Below are positions 56,561 to 64,000 of a stretch of 64,000 nucleotides of DNA, in pieces. The DNA comes from JBFMHP01 sp040752855. GTDB lineage: Bacteria > Pseudomonadota > Gammaproteobacteria > RBG-16-57-12. The DNA lies in NCBI GenBank assembly GCA_040752855.1, contig JBFMHP010000006.1, positions 1 through 64,000 of the forward strand, read 5' to 3'. Under the pieces are notes generated by a model, which did not search any database, was not told the origin of the DNA, and saw only the letters and a list, made by a program, of their open reading frames with translations. Every line of letters starts with the position of its first letter. The first letter of the stretch is position 1. The position numbers and the translations under genes are program-made.

Positions 56561-57439
56561 ATGGAAATCGTTGGAAAAAGAGAGTTTGCCACCCAGGTCC
56601 GCGCACGCCTGCAAAACACGACGGCGCTCCCCCCCCTGCCCGAACTCGCTCACGATCTGCTGCGGCTGCGTAACAATCCGCACGCCGACATCGATGACTT
56701 GGCGTCCATCATCAAACGCGACCCGAGTCTCGCAGCGCAAGTCATGCGCCAGGCAAAGATGGGTATATACGGATACGGCGACCGTCTCACCTCGATCGAA
56801 CAGGCCATCTCCCTGGTGATGGGTTTTGAAAACGCCTTATTCATGACGCTGGGCATCGCCAGCGGAAAATTCCTGAACACTCCGAACACGGGCCCGCTGG
56901 CCCGCCAGAGCATCTGGCAGCAGGCGCTGGCCACGGCGGCGCTGGCCCAGCAGCTGAGCACCCTGGTGGACAAGAAGATCCGCCCCTCCAGCGGCCTGTG
57001 CTATCTCAGCGGCCTGCTGCACAACTTCGGCTATTTCCTGTTCGGACACTGGTACCCCGAGCATTACAACTATCTGAACAAGCTCATCGAGGCCCATCCC
57101 GAGGACGATATCCGCGATCTGGAACTCCACGCCTTCGGCATCACGCACGACATGGTCGGCACCTGGCTGCTGCGCGCCTGGAACATGCCGCCGGAAGTCA
57201 TCACCGCCGTCTCCGAGCACCACTTTCCCGACTTCGGCGGGGAAAACGCGATCTATCCCAAACTGGTAGCCATCGCCAACCGCATGCTCGGCAACCCCGG
57301 CATGAAGGATTCCTGCGCCTACCTCGATACCGACGCACTGCTGGAAAGTATCGGCATCGACCACATCAAGGCGGAAGACGCCCTGGAAAAGGTCAAAAAG
57401 TGCCTGCCCCAGTTCCGGGAAGTCGCTGGCCAAATGTAA
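56561..57439 (+). CDS. HDOD-domain signalling protein
   Basis: The product has 292 residues from the ATG at 56561, which has AGAGG upstream; an ATG at 56534 is in frame but lacks a ribosome site. LPPLPELAHDLLRLRNNPHADIDDLASIIKRDPSLAAQVMRQAKMGIYGYG is the HDOD start. GLLHNFGYFLFGHWYPEHYNYL and ITHDMVGTWLLRAWNMPPEVITAVSEHH follow, with partial HD-like residues but without a full metal-binding HD set. HDOD proteins act in signalling and, in Xanthomonas and Vibrio, in motility and c-di-GMP control. It is divergent from parC; the 263-bp gap carries both promoters and no other feature I recognise. Confidence 0.88.
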   Translation: MEIVGKREFATQVRARLQNTTALPPLPELAHDLLRLRNNPHADIDDLASIIKRDPSLAAQVMRQAKMGIYGYGDRLTSIEQAISLVMGFENALFMTLGIASGKFLNTPNTGPLARQSIWQQALATAALAQQLSTLVDKKIRPSSGLCYLSGLLHNFGYFLFGHWYPEHYNYLNKLIEAHPEDDIRDLELHAFGITHDMVGTWLLRAWNMPPEVITAVSEHHFPDFGGENAIYPKLVAIANRMLGNPGMKDSCAYLDTDALLESIGIDHIKAEDALEKVKKCLPQFREVAGQM

Positions 57440-57450
57440 TTCGATCCAAC

Positions 57451-57488
57451 AAAAAGGGCCTGTCATTACGACAGGCCCTTTTCATTTT
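57451..57488 (+). terminator. Rho-independent terminator after the HDOD gene
   Basis: AAAAAGGGCCTGTC-ATTAC-GACAGGCCCTTTTCATTTT, 12 bp after the stop. Confidence 0.85.
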
Positions 57489-57493
57489 AATTA

Positions 57494-57570
57494 ATGTAGG
57501 GTGCATTCCATGCACCATTTGCCTCGTGCACATACCGACGGATTGGTGGTGCATGGAATGCACCCTACAT
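57494..57570. repeat. Perfect 24-bp inverted repeat (GTAGGGTGCATTCCATGC)
   Basis: The 24 bases at 57494-57517 are the exact reverse complement of 57547-57570, with a 29-base loop. Such GTAGGGTGCATTCC hairpins are dispersed intergenic repeats in several proteobacterial genomes. It adjoins an AT-rich gene. Confidence 0.8.
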
Positions 57571-57626
57571 GGTTGAGCGGACGTGGTACCCATTCCTCGT
57601 AGGCACAAACATCGTGCCTATCCGGC

Positions 57627-58169
57627 TTACATTTTCAATAAAATGGCGACTGAGAAATTTGTAACTTCAATGTCACTCTCACCCTGGAAAATCTCGTATA
57701 ACCCACGAACAGATAACCTTTCATACATGTCATATGTCATACCAAAACCATAGGTGATATCATCGCCACTAATAGATGCCAGCTTTTCTCCGTGAACAAC
57801 ACTATTAAGGTTCCAGGAAACAACCCCCCCTTTTATATTCATATTCAGTCTTCTATTAATAGGGACGTACCCTAAAAGCGAAAGCTCCAACCCATCAAAT
57901 TCAACATATGTGTCACAATCACAAGCATGCTCCATTTTGCCCGACTCAAGATAAGCCAATTCAACACCTATATATCCAATCCTTCCGGACAACAGATATT
58001 TGAAAGATGATGAACTGCCATAGGCAGAAGCACCGACATCAGGAGGGGCATTTATACTCGCTCGACCCAGACTCAATCCCATATACATATCACCTGACTC
58101 TTCCGCAAAAACATATGATCCAGAAAAAAACATGACCACAAAAACGGCGGAAAAAAACCTTGCTTTCAT
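57627..58169 (-). CDS. Predicted small outer-membrane beta-barrel protein
   Basis: The 180-residue precursor has a clear signal peptide (MKARFFSAVFVVMFFSGSYVFA-EE). The mature part shows about eight amphipathic strands (MYMGLSLGRASI, FKYLLSGRIGYIGVELAYLES, GLELSLLGYVPI, LNMNIKGGVVSWNL, ITYGFGMTYDMYERLSVRGLYEIF, TNFSVAILLKM), like OmpA-type 8-stranded barrels. A CDCD loop is present. The gene is visibly AT-rich compared with all neighbours and splits parC-HDOD from parE, next to an inverted repeat. That suggests recent acquisition. Function unknown. Confidence 0.7.
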   Translation of the reverse strand: MKARFFSAVFVVMFFSGSYVFAEESGDMYMGLSLGRASINAPPDVGASAYGSSSSFKYLLSGRIGYIGVELAYLESGKMEHACDCDTYVEFDGLELSLLGYVPINRRLNMNIKGGVVSWNLNSVVHGEKLASISGDDITYGFGMTYDMYERLSVRGLYEIFQGESDIEVTNFSVAILLKM

Positions 58170-58450
58170 ACAAATGTCCCTTGTTATCCTTATTTAATTT
58201 GGTCCAACCGCATAATACCTTAGCTGAGCAGGGCGGGCACGCCTTATGTGCCCAAAACATGGGGGGGGCAGTCCATTCGGTCATCAGCCGACGTGGCACA
58301 CTTTCCACATGGGCAAACCCATCCTGACCAGCCGGCATTCAACCAAGGGACTCAGGCCATGAGCGCGGGCAATAAGTCGGTTCCCACTCCAAAAGTGAAA
58401 AACAAATCCGTCACCTTTTCTCTCCATGCCGAGGTTTCGGGGGCGAGGGA

Positions 58451-60337
58451 TCAGACCACCTGGGCCAGATCCCCCTTCTCCTCCAGCCAGCTCTTGCGCT
58501 CAGAGGCGCGCTTCTTGGCGAGCAGCATGTCCATCAATTGATGGGTGTCGTCTCCGGCGTCGATGGAGAGCTGCACCAGACGGCGGGTGTCCGGTGACAA
58601 GGTCGTCTCGCGCAATTGCAGCGGGTTCATTTCTCCCAGGCCCTTGAAGCGCGTGACCGAGATCTTGCCTTTTTTCTTCTCGGCGGTGATGCGGTCGAGG
58701 ATGCCTTGGCGCTCGGCGTCGTCCAGGGCGTAGTAGGTGTCCTTGGCTATATCGATGCGGTACAAGGGCGGCATGGCCATGAAGATATGCCCCGCCTCCA
58801 CCAGAGGGCGGAAGTGGCGCAGGAACAAGGCGCAGAGCAGCGTGGCGATGTGGGCGCCGTCGGAGTCAGCGTCGGCGAGGATGCAGATCTTGCCGTAGCG
58901 CAGTCCCTTGAGGTCGTCCGAGCCGGGATCAACGCCGATGGCCACGGAGATGTCGTGCACTTCCTGTGAGCCCAGTACCTCGGCGGGATCGACCTCCCAG
59001 GTGTTTAGGATCTTGCCGCGCAGCGGCATGATGGCCTGGAATTCCTTGTCGCGCGCCTGCTTGGCCGAGCCGCCGGCGGAATCGCCTTCTACTAAAAACA
59101 GTTCCGTGCGCGCGAGGTCGCTGGCGGTGCAATCGGCGAGTTTGCCGGGCAGCGCCGGCCCCTGTGTCACTTTCTTGCGGACCACCTTGCGCCCGGCACG
59201 CATGCGGCTCTGGGCGTTGGCGATCGCCATCTCCGCCAGCCGCTCGCCGAGTTCCGGGTGTTGATTGAGCCAGAGGCTGAAGGCGTCCTTGACCACGCCG
59301 GAGACGAACGCCGCCGTCTCGCGCGAGGACAGGCGCTCCTTGGTCTGGCCAGCGAACTGCGGCTCCTGCATCTTGACCGAGAGGATGTAGCTGACCTTGT
59401 CCCACACGTCCTCGGGGGCGAGCTTCACGCCGCGCGGCAGGAGATTGCGGAACTCGCAGAACTCACGCACCGCCTCGGTCAGCCCTGTACGCAGACCGTT
59501 GACGTGCGTGCCGCCCTGGGTGGTCGGGATCAGGTTGACGTAACTTTCGGTGACGAGTTCCCCGCCCTCGGGCAGCCAGGCCACGGCCCAGTCGGCCGCC
59601 TCGTGAGTGCCGGCGAAACTGCCCATGAACGGGCCATCGGCGGGCAGGATCTCGTAGTCCTTCAAGGCCTCGACCAGATACGCGCGCAGGCCGTCTTCGT
59701 AATACCATTCATGCGACTCGCCGCCCTCCTCCGCGAAACTGATGCGCAGGCCCGGGCACAACACCGCCTTGGCGCGCAGCAGGTGCAGTAACCGGGGCAC
59801 GGAGAACTTGGGCGAGTCGAAAAACTGCGGATCGGGCCAGAATCTCACCGTGGTGCCGGTGGTGCGCTTGCCCACCTCGCCGATCACCTTGAGGTCAGAC
59901 ACCTTATGTCCGCCGGCAAAGCCCATCTGGTATTCCTTGCCATCGCGACGCACGGTTACATCCAGGCGCATGGACAGGGCATTGACCACCGACACCCCTA
60001 CCCCGTGCAAGCCGCCCGAGAACTGGTAATTCTTGTTGGAGAACTTGCCGCCGGCATGCAGCTTGGTCAGGATTACCTCCACCCCGGAAACCTTCTCCTC
60101 GGGATGGATGTCCACCGGCATGCCGCGGCCGTCGTCGCGCACCTCCAGCGAGCCGTCCTTATAAAGGCGCACCTCGATGGTCTTGGCGTGGCCCGCGACG
60201 GCCTCGTCCACGCTGTTGTCGATGACCTCTTGGGCGAGGTGATTCGGCCGGTCGGTCTGGGTGTACATGCCCGGGCGCTTGCGCACCGGGTCCAGGCCGC
60301 TCAATACCTCGATGGATGCTGCATCATAATTGCTCAT
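58451..60337 (-). CDS. parE: DNA topoisomerase IV subunit B
   Basis: The product has 628 residues from MSNYDAASIEVLSGLDPVRKRPGMYT. It has the GHKL ATPase (EVIDNSVDEAVAGHAKTI, VRDDGRGMPVDIHPEE, GGLHGVGVSVVNALS), the transducer domain (TTQGGTHVNGLRTGL) and the Toprim domain (LFLVEGDSAGGSAKQARD, ADADSDGAHI). It ends RFKGLGEMNPLQLRETTLSPDTRRL. It partners ParC. Its length is near E. coli ParE (630). The 281 bp between it and the outer-membrane protein gene shows no other gene. Confidence 0.97.
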   Translation of the reverse strand: MSNYDAASIEVLSGLDPVRKRPGMYTQTDRPNHLAQEVIDNSVDEAVAGHAKTIEVRLYKDGSLEVRDDGRGMPVDIHPEEKVSGVEVILTKLHAGGKFSNKNYQFSGGLHGVGVSVVNALSMRLDVTVRRDGKEYQMGFAGGHKVSDLKVIGEVGKRTTGTTVRFWPDPQFFDSPKFSVPRLLHLLRAKAVLCPGLRISFAEEGGESHEWYYEDGLRAYLVEALKDYEILPADGPFMGSFAGTHEAADWAVAWLPEGGELVTESYVNLIPTTQGGTHVNGLRTGLTEAVREFCEFRNLLPRGVKLAPEDVWDKVSYILSVKMQEPQFAGQTKERLSSRETAAFVSGVVKDAFSLWLNQHPELGERLAEMAIANAQSRMRAGRKVVRKKVTQGPALPGKLADCTASDLARTELFLVEGDSAGGSAKQARDKEFQAIMPLRGKILNTWEVDPAEVLGSQEVHDISVAIGVDPGSDDLKGLRYGKICILADADSDGAHIATLLCALFLRHFRPLVEAGHIFMAMPPLYRIDIAKDTYYALDDAERQGILDRITAEKKKGKISVTRFKGLGEMNPLQLRETTLSPDTRRLVQLSIDAGDDTHQLMDMLLAKKRASERKSWLEEKGDLAQVV

Positions 60338-60473
60338 GACTTCTGCTATAACCTTTGTGTTTCTCAAGACTCAACAATGGGGCCAATCCTAGCAGCACTT
60401 TACGCCGGTGGCCACATTGACCCCTGCGGCGAGCTGCGGTAGGGTAGCGCATCTGTTAGAGGAGCCTCCCCTT

Positions 60474-60707
60474 TTGGCCAAAAAGAAGATCCCCGATTTC
60501 GAAGCCGCCCTCCAGGAGCTCGAGGAGATCGTCGAGAAGATGGAAGACGGCGAGATCAGCCTCGAAGACTCTCTCAAACACTTCGAGCGCGGCATCGCAC
60601 TGACCCGCGCCTGCCAGCAGGCCCTGGCCGAGGCGGAACAAAAGGTTCAGATCCTCTTGGAGAAAAACGGCCAGGAGACCGTGGAAGACTTCGAGCCCGA
60701 AGACTAG
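60474..60707 (+). CDS. xseB: Exodeoxyribonuclease VII small subunit
   Basis: The product has 77 residues from a TTG at 60474, preceded by AGAGGAG at a 9-bp distance. The sequence KKKIPDFEAALQELEEIVEKMEDGEISLEDSLKHFERGIALTRACQQALAEAEQKVQIL is the XseB signature. It forms the helical regulator of the XseA nuclease, which acts on single-stranded DNA. It heads the operon xseB-ispA-dxs, a common gammaproteobacterial order. Upstream frame extension to 60408 is not used. Confidence 0.95.
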   Translation: MAKKKIPDFEAALQELEEIVEKMEDGEISLEDSLKHFERGIALTRACQQALAEAEQKVQILLEKNGQETVEDFEPED

Positions 60708-60760
60708 ATTCTCTGAATCTATCCGAGCCCCCCAATCCGATTTATCAAGAGGCAGTTTCC

Positions 60761-61651
60761 TTGAATCTGGAAAACCATTTCGTAGAGTACGGCAAACGTG
60801 TAGAGCAGGCCCTCGATCGCTGGCTTCCTCCCGCCGCTACCCACCCCACCCGTCTGCACGAAGCGATGCGCTACGCCTGCTTCAACGGCGGCAAGCGCGT
60901 GCGCCCGCTGCTGGTCTACCTCACGGGGGACATGCTCGGCGTCGCCCCCGAACAACTCGACGGCCCGGCCTGCGCCATGGAGTTGATCCATACCTATTCC
61001 CTGGTCCACGACGACCTGCCGGCGATGGATGATGACGATCTGCGCCGCGGCAAACCCACCGTGCACAAGGCCTATGACGAGGCCACTGGCATTTTGGTCG
61101 GCGATGCCCTCCAGGCCCACGCCTTCCATATCCTCAGCCACGACAATGCCATGATCGCGGATGCGGCGGTACGTGTTAGAATGATCGGCGTACTGGCGCA
61201 GGCCAGCGGCTCACGCGGCATGGTGGGCGGTCAGGCCATTGATCTGGCCTCGGTCGGCAAGGAACTCACGTTGGCCGAGCTTGAGGACATGCACATCCAC
61301 AAGACCGGCGCCCTGATCCGCGCCAGCGTGACGCTCGGGGCCTTGAGCAAGCCGGGACTCGATCCCGCGCAGTTACACAAGCTCGATCACTACGCCAAGT
61401 GCATCGGCCTGACCTTCCAGATCCAGGACGACATCCTGGATGTCGAAGGCGACACGGCCACGCTGGGCAAGCGGCAAGGCGCCGACATCGCCCGCAACAA
61501 GCCCACCTATCCCGCGATCGTGGGCTTGAGCGATGCGAAGCGCATGGCCAGGGAACTGCATGAGGCGGCCGTCGACAGTCTCGAAACCTTCGGAGACCGG
61601 GCCGATGCGCTGCGGCAGTTGTCGGAATACATCATCACCCGAAAACATTGA
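60761..61651 (+). CDS. ispA: Farnesyl diphosphate synthase (geranyltranstransferase)
   Basis: The product has 296 residues from a TTG at 60761 with GAGG upstream. The first Asp-rich motif is HDDLPAMDDDDLRRGKPTVHKAY (DDxxxxD, about 87-97) and the second is FQIQDDILDVEGD (DDxxD). FNGGKRVRPLLVY binds diphosphate. It condenses dimethylallyl and geranyl diphosphate with IPP to make C15 for quinone and undecaprenyl synthesis. It lies 53 bp after xseB and 8 bp before dxs. Confidence 0.96.
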   Translation: MNLENHFVEYGKRVEQALDRWLPPAATHPTRLHEAMRYACFNGGKRVRPLLVYLTGDMLGVAPEQLDGPACAMELIHTYSLVHDDLPAMDDDDLRRGKPTVHKAYDEATGILVGDALQAHAFHILSHDNAMIADAAVRVRMIGVLAQASGSRGMVGGQAIDLASVGKELTLAELEDMHIHKTGALIRASVTLGALSKPGLDPAQLHKLDHYAKCIGLTFQIQDDILDVEGDTATLGKRQGADIARNKPTYPAIVGLSDAKRMARELHEAAVDSLETFGDRADALRQLSEYIITRKH

Positions 61652-61659
61652 AGACGCCG

Positions 61660-63570
61660 ATGACGGACACACACATCTTGAGCGATTTGGATACCAGCGC
61701 GATGGCGGATGCGAGCAATGAATTTTCCTTGTTGGACCAGATCGGCTCCCCGGAGCAGCTGCGCGCCCTGGCGCAGAATCAGCTGCCGCAGCTGCGCGAT
61801 GAACTGCGCCGGTTTTTGATCAAGACCGTCTCACAGACCGGCGGGCACCTCTCCTCCGGCCTCGGCACCATCGAGCTGACCATCGCCCTGCACTACGTGT
61901 TCAACACCCCGGATGACCGCATCGTCTGGGACGTGGGCCACCAGAGTTATCCGCACAAGATCCTCACCGGCCGGCGCGGGCAGATGAGCACCCTGCGCAA
62001 GAAAGGCGGCTTGGCGGGGTTCCCCAAGCGCTGCGAGAGTCCGTATGACGCCTTCGGCGTCGGTCATTCCAGCACCTCGATCAGCGCCGCGCTCGGCATG
62101 GCGATCGCCGCTCAGCAGGACCATCTGGATCGCAAGGTGATCGCCGTCATCGGCGATGGCGCGATGACCGCCGGCATGGCCTTCGAGGCGCTCAACCACG
62201 CCGGGGATCTCGACGCCAATCTGCTCGTCATCCTCAATGACAACGAGATGTCGATCTCGCCCAATGTCGGCGGCCTGTCGAATTACTTCGCCAAGGTGCT
62301 CTCCGGGCGCCTGTACTCGACCATGCGCGAGGGCAGCAAGAAGATGCTCAAGGGCATGCCGAGCGTGTGGGAGCTGGCGCGCCGCGCCGAGGAGCACGTC
62401 AAGGGGATGGTCATCCCCGGCACGCTGTTCGAGGAGCTGGGCTTCAACTACATCGGCCCGATCGACGGGCACGATCTCGACACCCTGATCACCGCGCTGA
62501 ACAATTTAAAATCCTTGGACGGTCCGCAGTTCCTGCATATCGTCACCAAAAAGGGCAAAGGTTATGCCCCCGCGGAACAGGACCCCTGCGAATATCACGG
62601 TGTGACCCCCTTCAAAATCGAAACCGGGCAGAAGGTCAGCAAGGCGAGCGCCGGTCCGACCTATACCCAGATCTTCGGCCAATGGCTCTGTGACATGGCC
62701 GCCCACGACCCGCGCCTGGTCGCCATCACCCCGGCGATGTGCGAGGGTTCGGGCATGCAAGCCTTCGCCGAGCAATTCCCCGAGCGCTATTTCGATGTCG
62801 GCATCGCCGAGCAACATGCCGTCACCCTCGCCGCCGGTCTGGCATGCGAAGGCAAAAAACCGGTGGTCGCCATCTACTCGACCTTCCTGCAGCGCGCCTA
62901 CGATCAGTTGATCCACGACGTCGCTCTGCAAAACCTGCCGGTAACCTTCGCCATCGACCGCGCCGGCCTGGTCGGCCCCGACGGCCCCACCCACGCCGGC
63001 ACCTTCGATCTCAGCTTCATGCGCTGCATCCCCAATCTGCTGATCATGGCCCCGGCCGATGAGAACGAATGTCGCGCCATGCTCACCACCGCCTTCCTGC
63101 ACAACGGCCCGGCGGCGGTGCGTTATCCGCGCGGCGGCGGCATCGGCGTGAGCGTCGATCCGGCCCTCGCGCCGCTCCCGGTCGGCAAAGCGGAGATCCG
63201 CCGCCAAGGCGGCGGCCGCGTGGCGATCCTGAACTTTGGCGCCCTGCTGGCCCCCGCGCTGGCGGCCGCCGAACGCCTGGATGCCACCGTGGTCAACATG
63301 CGCTTCATCAAACCGCTGGATATCGAGCGCGTATTGCAGCTTGCGCACACGCATCAGGTGCTCGTCACCCTCGAGGACAACGCCATCGAAGGCGGCGCGG
63401 GCAGCGCGGTCAACGAGTTGCTCGCCGCCCAGGTGAACCGTCCAAAGATTATCAATCTCGGCCTGCCGGACCGCTTCGTCGATCAAGGCAGTCGCGATGA
63501 ACTGCTCGCCGAGTGCGGGCTGGATGCCGCCGGGATAGTGGCCTCGATTACCCCACACCTGAATCCGTAG
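61660..63570 (+). CDS. dxs: 1-deoxy-D-xylulose-5-phosphate synthase
   Basis: The product has 636 residues from ATG 61660 (MTDTHILSDL). The thiamine-diphosphate enzyme has QTGGHLSSGLGTIELTIALHYVF, WDVGHQSYPHKILTGRR and the ThDP motif GDGAMTAGMAFEALNHAGDLDANLLVILNDNEMSIS. A transketolase pyrimidine-binding half (FDVGIAEQHAVTLAAGLA, with the conserved Glu) and a C-terminal domain follow. It makes DXP from pyruvate and glyceraldehyde 3-phosphate, the first MEP-pathway step, feeding ispA encoded just upstream. An in-frame TTG at 61648 would overlap ispA. Confidence 0.97.
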   Translation: MTDTHILSDLDTSAMADASNEFSLLDQIGSPEQLRALAQNQLPQLRDELRRFLIKTVSQTGGHLSSGLGTIELTIALHYVFNTPDDRIVWDVGHQSYPHKILTGRRGQMSTLRKKGGLAGFPKRCESPYDAFGVGHSSTSISAALGMAIAAQQDHLDRKVIAVIGDGAMTAGMAFEALNHAGDLDANLLVILNDNEMSISPNVGGLSNYFAKVLSGRLYSTMREGSKKMLKGMPSVWELARRAEEHVKGMVIPGTLFEELGFNYIGPIDGHDLDTLITALNNLKSLDGPQFLHIVTKKGKGYAPAEQDPCEYHGVTPFKIETGQKVSKASAGPTYTQIFGQWLCDMAAHDPRLVAITPAMCEGSGMQAFAEQFPERYFDVGIAEQHAVTLAAGLACEGKKPVVAIYSTFLQRAYDQLIHDVALQNLPVTFAIDRAGLVGPDGPTHAGTFDLSFMRCIPNLLIMAPADENECRAMLTTAFLHNGPAAVRYPRGGGIGVSVDPALAPLPVGKAEIRRQGGGRVAILNFGALLAPALAAAERLDATVVNMRFIKPLDIERVLQLAHTHQVLVTLEDNAIEGGAGSAVNELLAAQVNRPKIINLGLPDRFVDQGSRDELLAECGLDAAGIVASITPHLNP

Positions 63571-63701
63571 GAGGGAGCGCGGCGTACTGCGCCCATCCCA
63601 CCTCCCCATCGGGAATAAGGACGGGTACAATACGCTTCCTTTTTTCTTTCCGAGCGATTATCTGATAAAATTGCTCAGATATTGATGGTGATTGGTCGTC
63701 T

Positions 63702-64000
63702 ATGGCTGCTGTATATACCCTGAAAGTGCTCACCGACTTCGCGTCGGCCCATTCCCTGCGCGAATATCCCGGCGACTGCGCCCGGCTCCACGGGCATAAC
63801 TGGAAGGTTGAGGTGGAAGTGCGCGCGCATACCTTGGACGCGATCGGCATCTCCATCGATTTCAAGACGGTCAAGGGCGTGGCCCGGCGCATCTGCGGTG
63901 AGCTCGATCATCGTTATCTCAACGAAATCCCGCCATTCGATCGGATCAATCCCACCGCCGAGAACCTGGCCGCCTACATCTATCAACGCGTCGGCGAGGC
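63702..64000 (+). CDS. queD: 6-carboxy-5,6,7,8-tetrahydropterin synthase (partial, runs off the window)
   Basis: The first 99 codons are present. MAAVYTLKVLTDFASAHSLREYPGDCARLHGHNWKVEVEV has the zinc His triad (first His in ASAHS, then HGH) and the nucleophilic Cys of DCARLHGH. ISIDFKTVKGV and LDHRYLNEIPPFDRINPTAENLA follow. This matches QueD, which turns dihydroneopterin triphosphate into carboxytetrahydropterin for queuosine. The 3' end lies outside the window. An upstream ATG at 63685 is in another frame. Confidence 0.93.
   Translation, partial: MAAVYTLKVLTDFASAHSLREYPGDCARLHGHNWKVEVEVRAHTLDAIGISIDFKTVKGVARRICGELDHRYLNEIPPFDRINPTAENLAAYIYQRVGE

Noticed and set aside
1..64000. CRISPR arrays, tRNA or rRNA genes
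   Set aside because: No regularly spaced direct repeats and no tRNA-like cloverleaf or rRNA stretch was noticed on reading. A dedicated scan (tRNAscan, CRISPR finder) was not possible.

Overview
The window comes from a gammaproteobacterium with a moderately GC-rich chromosome. The markers are the fabA-fabB pair, the complete EF-P beta-lysylation set (efp, epmA, epmB), MurU/AmgK peptidoglycan recycling, a FimX-like c-di-GMP protein, a GacA-family regulator and parC/parE. A decaheme cytochrome plus MtrB/PioB-type outer-membrane barrel suggests iron or extracellular electron-transfer metabolism. The genus cannot be fixed from the sequence alone. No rRNA, tRNA or CRISPR was seen.

Layout. 1-2990 is an accessory region of small cassette-like units: a SLATT membrane protein between direct repeats 500 bp apart, a RelE/HigB-type toxin-antitoxin pair, a Tse2/Tsi2-like toxin-immunity pair, and two tiny antitoxin-like ORFs. 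Between them lie an attC-like fold and the 3' end (domains V-VI) of a group IIC intron that appears inserted in an integron core site. 2990-7377 is an RND efflux operon behind a perfect 8-4-8 operator-like palindrome. 7398-11764 carries glycerol/glycerophosphodiester genes split by a lipoprotein gene on the other strand. 11915-19784 holds a Nudix hydrolase, a REP cluster, fabBA, a D-2-hydroxyacid dehydrogenase, an Fe-alcohol dehydrogenase and putA. 19919-25453 is a compact four-gene minus-strand operon: decaheme cytochrome, outer-membrane barrel, tetraheme c554-like cytochrome and a chemoreceptor whose sensor domain has a CX5CH motif.

25664-31493: clpB with a heat-shock-like promoter; a divergent PmrA/QseB-type two-component system with box-like sites upstream of itself and directly after the kinase gene; then up to three terminator-ended small-RNA candidates; then an ankyrin protein. 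31695-41886: nadC, proS, a lytic transglycosylase, acylphosphatase, a GacA-like regulator, murU, amgK, a YrfG-like phosphatase and an orphan PilB/GspE-type ATPase with MshEN-like repeats. 42032-51189: hemH, psd, a 164-bp MITE-like palindrome, epmA-efp with divergent epmB, then FimW-like and FimX-like c-di-GMP genes behind a near-perfect CRP/Vfr site. 51258-64000: htpX, a large helical protein of unknown function, parC, an HDOD protein, an AT-rich outer-membrane protein, parE, the xseB-ispA-dxs operon and the start of queD.

Themes. c-di-GMP and pilus control recurs (FimX, FimW-like, ATPase with MshEN-like modules). The electron conduit with its own chemoreceptor suggests redox-directed behaviour. 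The most novel-looking material is the cassette region at the left end, the electron-conduit/chemoreceptor operon and the two-component-linked RNA locus.
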